NCBI GenBank assembly: GCA_964571195.1
Contig: CAZNAD010000001.1
Coordinates: 124,001-188,000, forward strand
Source: PALSA-1006 sp964571195
GTDB lineage: Bacteria; Pseudomonadota; Gammaproteobacteria; Burkholderiales; Gallionellaceae
DNA length: 64,000 bases
Direction: 5' to 3'
A model generated the notes under the pieces. The model was not told where the DNA came from. It did no database searches and saw only the letters and a program-made list of their open reading frames with translations. This document shows, piece after piece, positions 61,172 through 64,000 of the stretch (positions within the stretch are counted from its first letter, which is position 1; each line of letters begins with the position of its first letter). Position numbers and translations under genes: made by a program.

Positions 61172-61245
61172 ATACCGGCGGGATTCGAACCCGCAACACC
61201 AACCTTGCGAAGGCCGGCCAGAATCCAATCTGCGGTCGCAGGTAT
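61172..61245 (-). other. tRNA-like sequence, degenerate, inside the transposon
   Basis: The minus strand has an intact T-arm (GCGGGTTCGAATCCCGC) with the consensus GGTTCGAATCC, a possible anticodon arm (CGGCC-TTCGCAA-GGTTG, anticodon CGC), and outer ATACC/GGTAT pairing. The acceptor stem has only five contiguous pairs and the D-arm is poor, so it is probably a decayed or specialised tRNA-like element, not a working tRNA. It sits between the transposase stop and the terminator, hence in that mRNA's 3' UTR. Confidence 0.4.
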
Positions 61246-61253
61246 ATTTTATA

Positions 61254-62132
61254 CTATATGGATTTCTTTTTGTAACTGCCGCGCTTTGTAGGAACTGCAT
61301 CAGGCACAAGCGCGGCAATCTCTTCCAAGCTCCATACATGATCGCTAATTCCGGCTTCCATCGCTGGCGTTACGCGCAAAGTCTTATGGATGCGCCCAAA
61401 GTTGTAGTGCATGAAATGCAGCGCGACCATGTATTCAAGATTCTCTACCTTTTTGCTGAATCCATTTGTCAGGCGAGTAAAGCGGCGCATAGACATACGC
61501 ATAGTCAAATTCTGGCGCTCTACAAAACTTGTTGAAACGTGTTTTTCTTCTGGATTGCCTGAAACATGACGCTTTTCTGCACTCACAAAGCTAGATGGGC
61601 TATAGCGCTTCTGGCCTTGTGATTCTCCCGCTGGATTGCCGTAGTGCTTCACAAGCATGGAATAGTCTATATCACGCCCAAATACCCCTTCCACGGCTTC
61701 GAGATAGGGCTTGTGACCGTCTGTAGTCAATTGCACTCGATTAGTCAGGCGTGATGCCAAATCTTCAATGAATGCGTGAGCATATTCTGCATCACGCTTG
61801 CCAATCATGAACGATGGAACGAGCTTCGTATCTGCATCAATTGCAGTCCATGTCCAAACATCGCCAAAGCCTAGAACGCCTTCTTGCTCTGGTGCAACAT
61901 TCTTTTCCTTGCAGTAGCAGAAAGACCAGATTTCATCGCACTGGATGCGCTTGCATGTGAGGTTACGCATGGCTTTATCTTGGTATTCGCTGCAAGCAGC
62001 GCCAACATCAACAAGCAGCTTGGTAACGGTATTGATGGAGCAATCAGCGATGCGAGAGGTGGCGCGCATTGAGTTGCCTTCAACTAGTAAGTTTAGGATT
62101 TGTGCGCGTTTTTCAATTGGCAGTACGTTCAT
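61254..62132 (-). CDS. IS1-family transposase (single frame)
   Basis: A 292-aa DDE transposase of the IS1 type lacking the InsA/InsB frameshift. N-terminal helix-turn-helix (MRATSRIADCSINTVTKLLVDVG); then QCDEIWSFCYCKEKNV (first acidic Asp), TWTAIDADTKL, QLTTDGHKPYLEAV (second Asp) and FVERQNLTMRMSMRRFTRLTNGFSKK (Glu region). GGGGG-like site precedes ATG 62132; an in-frame ATG 18 bp upstream is an alternative. Intact, so possibly mobile. Confidence 0.9.
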   Translation of the reverse strand: MNVLPIEKRAQILNLLVEGNSMRATSRIADCSINTVTKLLVDVGAACSEYQDKAMRNLTCKRIQCDEIWSFCYCKEKNVAPEQEGVLGFGDVWTWTAIDADTKLVPSFMIGKRDAEYAHAFIEDLASRLTNRVQLTTDGHKPYLEAVEGVFGRDIDYSMLVKHYGNPAGESQGQKRYSPSSFVSAEKRHVSGNPEEKHVSTSFVERQNLTMRMSMRRFTRLTNGFSKKVENLEYMVALHFMHYNFGRIHKTLRVTPAMEAGISDHVWSLEEIAALVPDAVPTKRGSYKKKSI

Positions 62133-62275
62133 GACAACCCCCTCAAGCATCGTTCATGTTGAAATTGTGCTTGAGCAAACCATTTTATGCAAGCATATTT
62201 AGAATAAATTTGTGCTTGCATTTTGTTATTCGGCAAATGATAATGCAAGCACGTTAATTTTATGGAGTGCATGCA

Positions 62276-63262
62276 ATGAACAATGAGATCAAAGGAAAAG
62301 CTAAAGGGGGTGTAGCGAGAGCCGCAAAGCTAACACCAGAGCAAAGATCGCAGATCGCCAGAAATGCAGCGAATGCGCGTCACTCACTGCACAAACCACT
62401 AGAGGCAATTCGCAAAGGAAACTTCAAGGATGACTTTGGATTTGATGCTGAGTGCTACGTTCTAAATGACGAAAACAAAACGGCAGTCATGAGTCAGAGA
62501 GGCATGGCTATTGCCCTTGGATTGAAAAGCACCAGCGGAGCGGCGCTTACCAATCTTGTTAAAACAAGGGCAATCGCAAATACATCCATGGGTGCGGATT
62601 TGCTTGAAAAGCTGTCAAAGCCATTGATATTCAAGGGGCTTACCATGGGCGTGAATATGCCGCCTCCGCGTCAGGCTAACGGGTTTGATGTGGCTCTATT
62701 GATTGATATATGCAAAGCCATTATTGAGGCAAAAAATAACGGTTCGCTTCATGATGCGCATGATGGTGTTGTAAAACAGGCGAACATTATTCTTGGCGCA
62801 ACAGCAAAACTTGGAATACAGACCCTTGTTTACAAAATAACTGGATACGATGCCTCGAAAGAAGAGGTTATCGCGGCATTCAAGGCATTTGTTCAAGAAG
62901 AGGCAAAAAAATACGAAAAGGAATTTCCTCCTGAACTTTACCTTGAGTGGGCTAGACTATACTCAATTACAACGCCATTGCGCGGAAGATCATGGAAGCA
63001 TAAGCATCTTACGGTCGATCATGTGTACTATCCACTAGCCAAAAGCAATGGGAAACTTCTTGGCCTGCTACGTGAAGCCAGAGCAACAGACGGAGAAGGA
63101 AAGAAGCTATTTCAGTTTCTAAATGAAGTTGGCACTAGAGCTTTACGTATGCATCTAGGCAGAATATTAGAAATGGCCGAGTCGTCACCAGATGTAGCAA
63201 CTTACGAGGCAAAAGTTGCAGAACGATTTGGAGGACAGCAGGAAATTAATTTCCCCACCTAA
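62276..63262 (+). CDS. P63C-domain protein, passenger gene
   Basis: A 328-aa protein with a P63C domain (ELYLEWARLYSIT and nearby), a family of phage- and plasmid-linked proteins of unknown function. Residues 1-45 carry KGKAKGGVARAAKLTPEQRSQIARNAANARHS, a motif also found in the convergent small protein. ATG 62276 is chosen with GGAG 8 bp upstream. The gene is divergent from the transposase (143 bp between starts). Confidence 0.82.
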   Translation: MNNEIKGKAKGGVARAAKLTPEQRSQIARNAANARHSLHKPLEAIRKGNFKDDFGFDAECYVLNDENKTAVMSQRGMAIALGLKSTSGAALTNLVKTRAIANTSMGADLLEKLSKPLIFKGLTMGVNMPPPRQANGFDVALLIDICKAIIEAKNNGSLHDAHDGVVKQANIILGATAKLGIQTLVYKITGYDASKEEVIAAFKAFVQEEAKKYEKEFPPELYLEWARLYSITTPLRGRSWKHKHLTVDHVYYPLAKSNGKLLGLLREARATDGEGKKLFQFLNEVGTRALRMHLGRILEMAESSPDVATYEAKVAERFGGQQEINFPT

Positions 63263-63476
63263 CTTTCGCCGCTTTCTTTGCAATCTCTGATCGCTGCTCC
63301 GGTGTAAGACTTTCTGCACGAGCCTTCCCGCCTATCTTTCCCCCAAGCCGCCCGAGTTCTACGGCGGCTTGATTCTTTTGTGCTGGCGGTGGAGTAATAG
63401 GGGCTTCGCCAGTCGCTTCATCTACGATGCGCTTGGCGAGTTGGTTCATATCTAGTTTGCTTGAGCGTTTAGGCAT
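63246..63476 (-). CDS. Small basic protein sharing the P63C protein's N-terminal motif
   Basis: A 76-aa protein, MPKRSSKLDMNQLAKRIVDEATGEAP, then a Pro linker and GGKIGGKARAESLTPEQRSEIAKKAAKVRWGN. The final 30 residues match the P63C protein's residues ~9-35 (GG..ARA...LTPEQRS.IA..AA..R). Its last 17 bp overlap the P63C gene on the opposite strand. It looks like a histone-like or accessory unit. Start at 63476; the upstream in-frame residues are not supported. Confidence 0.72.
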   Translation of the reverse strand: MPKRSSKLDMNQLAKRIVDEATGEAPITPPPAQKNQAAVELGRLGGKIGGKARAESLTPEQRSEIAKKAAKVRWGN

Positions 63477-63524
63477 GGCGCGAATGGTACACGTCATGAA
63501 GTGTACTTTCCAGACATGTGGATT

Positions 63525-64000
63525 TCAAACTGAGACACTACCAAGCCGCGCGAGATTAGCTAGCGCCAGTTTAATTTCATCCGAAGGGTCGGTGAGTTCT
63601 TCATAGCGCTTTCCTACGGCCACTTCAAATGGCAAACGTCCTACCTCCACTCCGTCATGTTGAATATCTTCGAATGGAAGTGAATATATTTGCAACAGAA
63701 TGGAGGCTTCCTGCGGAGTAATCTGCTCAAGAATTTCAATGTAGGCTCGCTGCAAATTGACATGACTCAGAGCATTGGCGGCATTTACAAGCAAGCGAGC
63801 CCAAATATCTTGCAAGGTATCGTCATCTTCCAGAGAGGCCGCTTCGAGAAGTGGAATTGCAAGCTTCAGCGGAATGGGTCTAGTAGGTTGAGATAAACCA
63901 ATTTCTTTTAATAACTGCTCAGCACGTTGCATCAGTCTGACTTGGCGTTCCCATCGCATATATTTGAGCTTATCTTCAAATATACCCATTCCTTGTTCGA
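63525..64000 (-). pseudogene. 5' part of the Abi-alpha/DUF4393-like gene, interrupted by the transposon
   Basis: The visible part (MGIFEDKLKYMRWERQVRLMQRAEQLLKEIGLS, AIPLLEAASLEDDDTLQDIWARLLVNAAN, ILEQITPQEASILLQIYSLP) resembles the Abi-alpha/DUF4393 family linked to abortive infection. The frame is open to the window edge, so the start is outside. The last codons (SVSV, then TGA at 63525) come from the transposon's inverted repeat; the native gene ends at 60984. A truncated product could still be made. Confidence 0.8.
63543..63550. repeat. 8-bp target site duplication, right copy (AAGCCGCG)
   Basis: Same sequence as 61095-61102, directly after the right inverted repeat. Confidence 0.92.

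Larger units (their letters stand above)
61103..63542. mobile_element. 2440-bp IS1-family transposon with passenger genes
   Basis: Ends are 20-bp perfect inverted repeats (GGTAGTGTCTCAGTTTGAAA at 61103-61122; its complement at 63523-63542) with 8-bp target duplications on both sides. Contents: terminator and tRNA-like sequence (61141-61245), single-frame IS1-type transposase (minus), P63C-domain protein (plus), and a small basic protein (minus). The transposase family and the GGTAGTG-starting termini agree with IS1. An ordinary IS1 is ~0.8 kb; the extra ~1.4 kb is cargo. The insertion broke an Abi-alpha-like gene. Confidence 0.92.

Noticed and set aside
61172..61245. Functional tRNA-Ala(CGC)
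   Set aside because: T-arm is good, but acceptor and D-arms do not fold properly; reported only as tRNA-like.
1..64000. CRISPR array or prophage
   Set aside because: No regularly spaced direct repeats, cas genes or phage structural genes were seen.

Overview
The window reads as a chromosome segment of a betaproteobacterium, most likely Nitrosomonadales (Gallionellaceae-like); this is inferred from gene order and protein style, not from a marker search. It is a moderately GC-rich core genome with two visibly foreign or accessory patches: the 39.4-41.9 kb gene and the right-hand end from about 60.4 kb.

Layout. 0-6 kb: end of argA, yggX, then polyphosphate genes (ppk1, a lysine-rich unknown, sixA, a two-domain PPK2/PAP). 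6-8.5 kb: a chemoreceptor and a Cys-rich small protein. 9-14 kb: pilU-pilT, then yggS-cdd1-proC-yggT-yggU. 14-19.7 kb: two exported beta-carbonic anhydrases, an exported WD40-caspase protein and an exported unknown whose start carries a CAAT tetranucleotide repeat. 20-28.8 kb: nadD-rsfS-rlmH-maf-rng, aceE-aceF, 5-FTHF cyclo-ligase and a TfoX-N protein, with palindromic intergenic elements. 28.8-36.7 kb: ParE-type toxin/antitoxin, ilvA, a PhnD-like lipoprotein with a diguanylate cyclase, rpiA, phoU, ppx and RNase P RNA. 36.8-39 kb: a four-gene hemerythrin/HPP/SirB2/RIC operon. 39.4-41.9 kb: a lone 830-aa HD + GHKL-ATPase protein resembling conflict or defence proteins. 42-45.8 kb: an Rrf2 regulator and napAB. 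45.8-51.4 kb: rsmB, a DUF3108 protein, purN, purM, hda and a HAD phosphatase.

52-60.3 kb holds a lipid-linked sugar cluster: a GT-C transferase, an LPG-synthase-like membrane protein, a HAD-UbiA fusion, a DprE1-like oxidase and a DprE2-like SDR, joined by stop/start overlaps, followed by rpmE and a second GT-C transferase. By family this is the polyprenyl-phosphoryl-pentose (ribose to arabinose) route.

The right end contains the clearest new object: a 2440-bp IS1-family transposon (61103-63542) with 20-bp perfect terminal inverted repeats and an 8-bp target duplication (AAGCCGCG). It carries passenger genes (a P63C-domain protein and a small protein sharing its N-terminal motif) and has split an Abi-alpha/DUF4393-like gene. 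Removing the element plus one target copy restores an uninterrupted reading frame. Next to it is a roughly 500-bp imperfect palindromic repeat.
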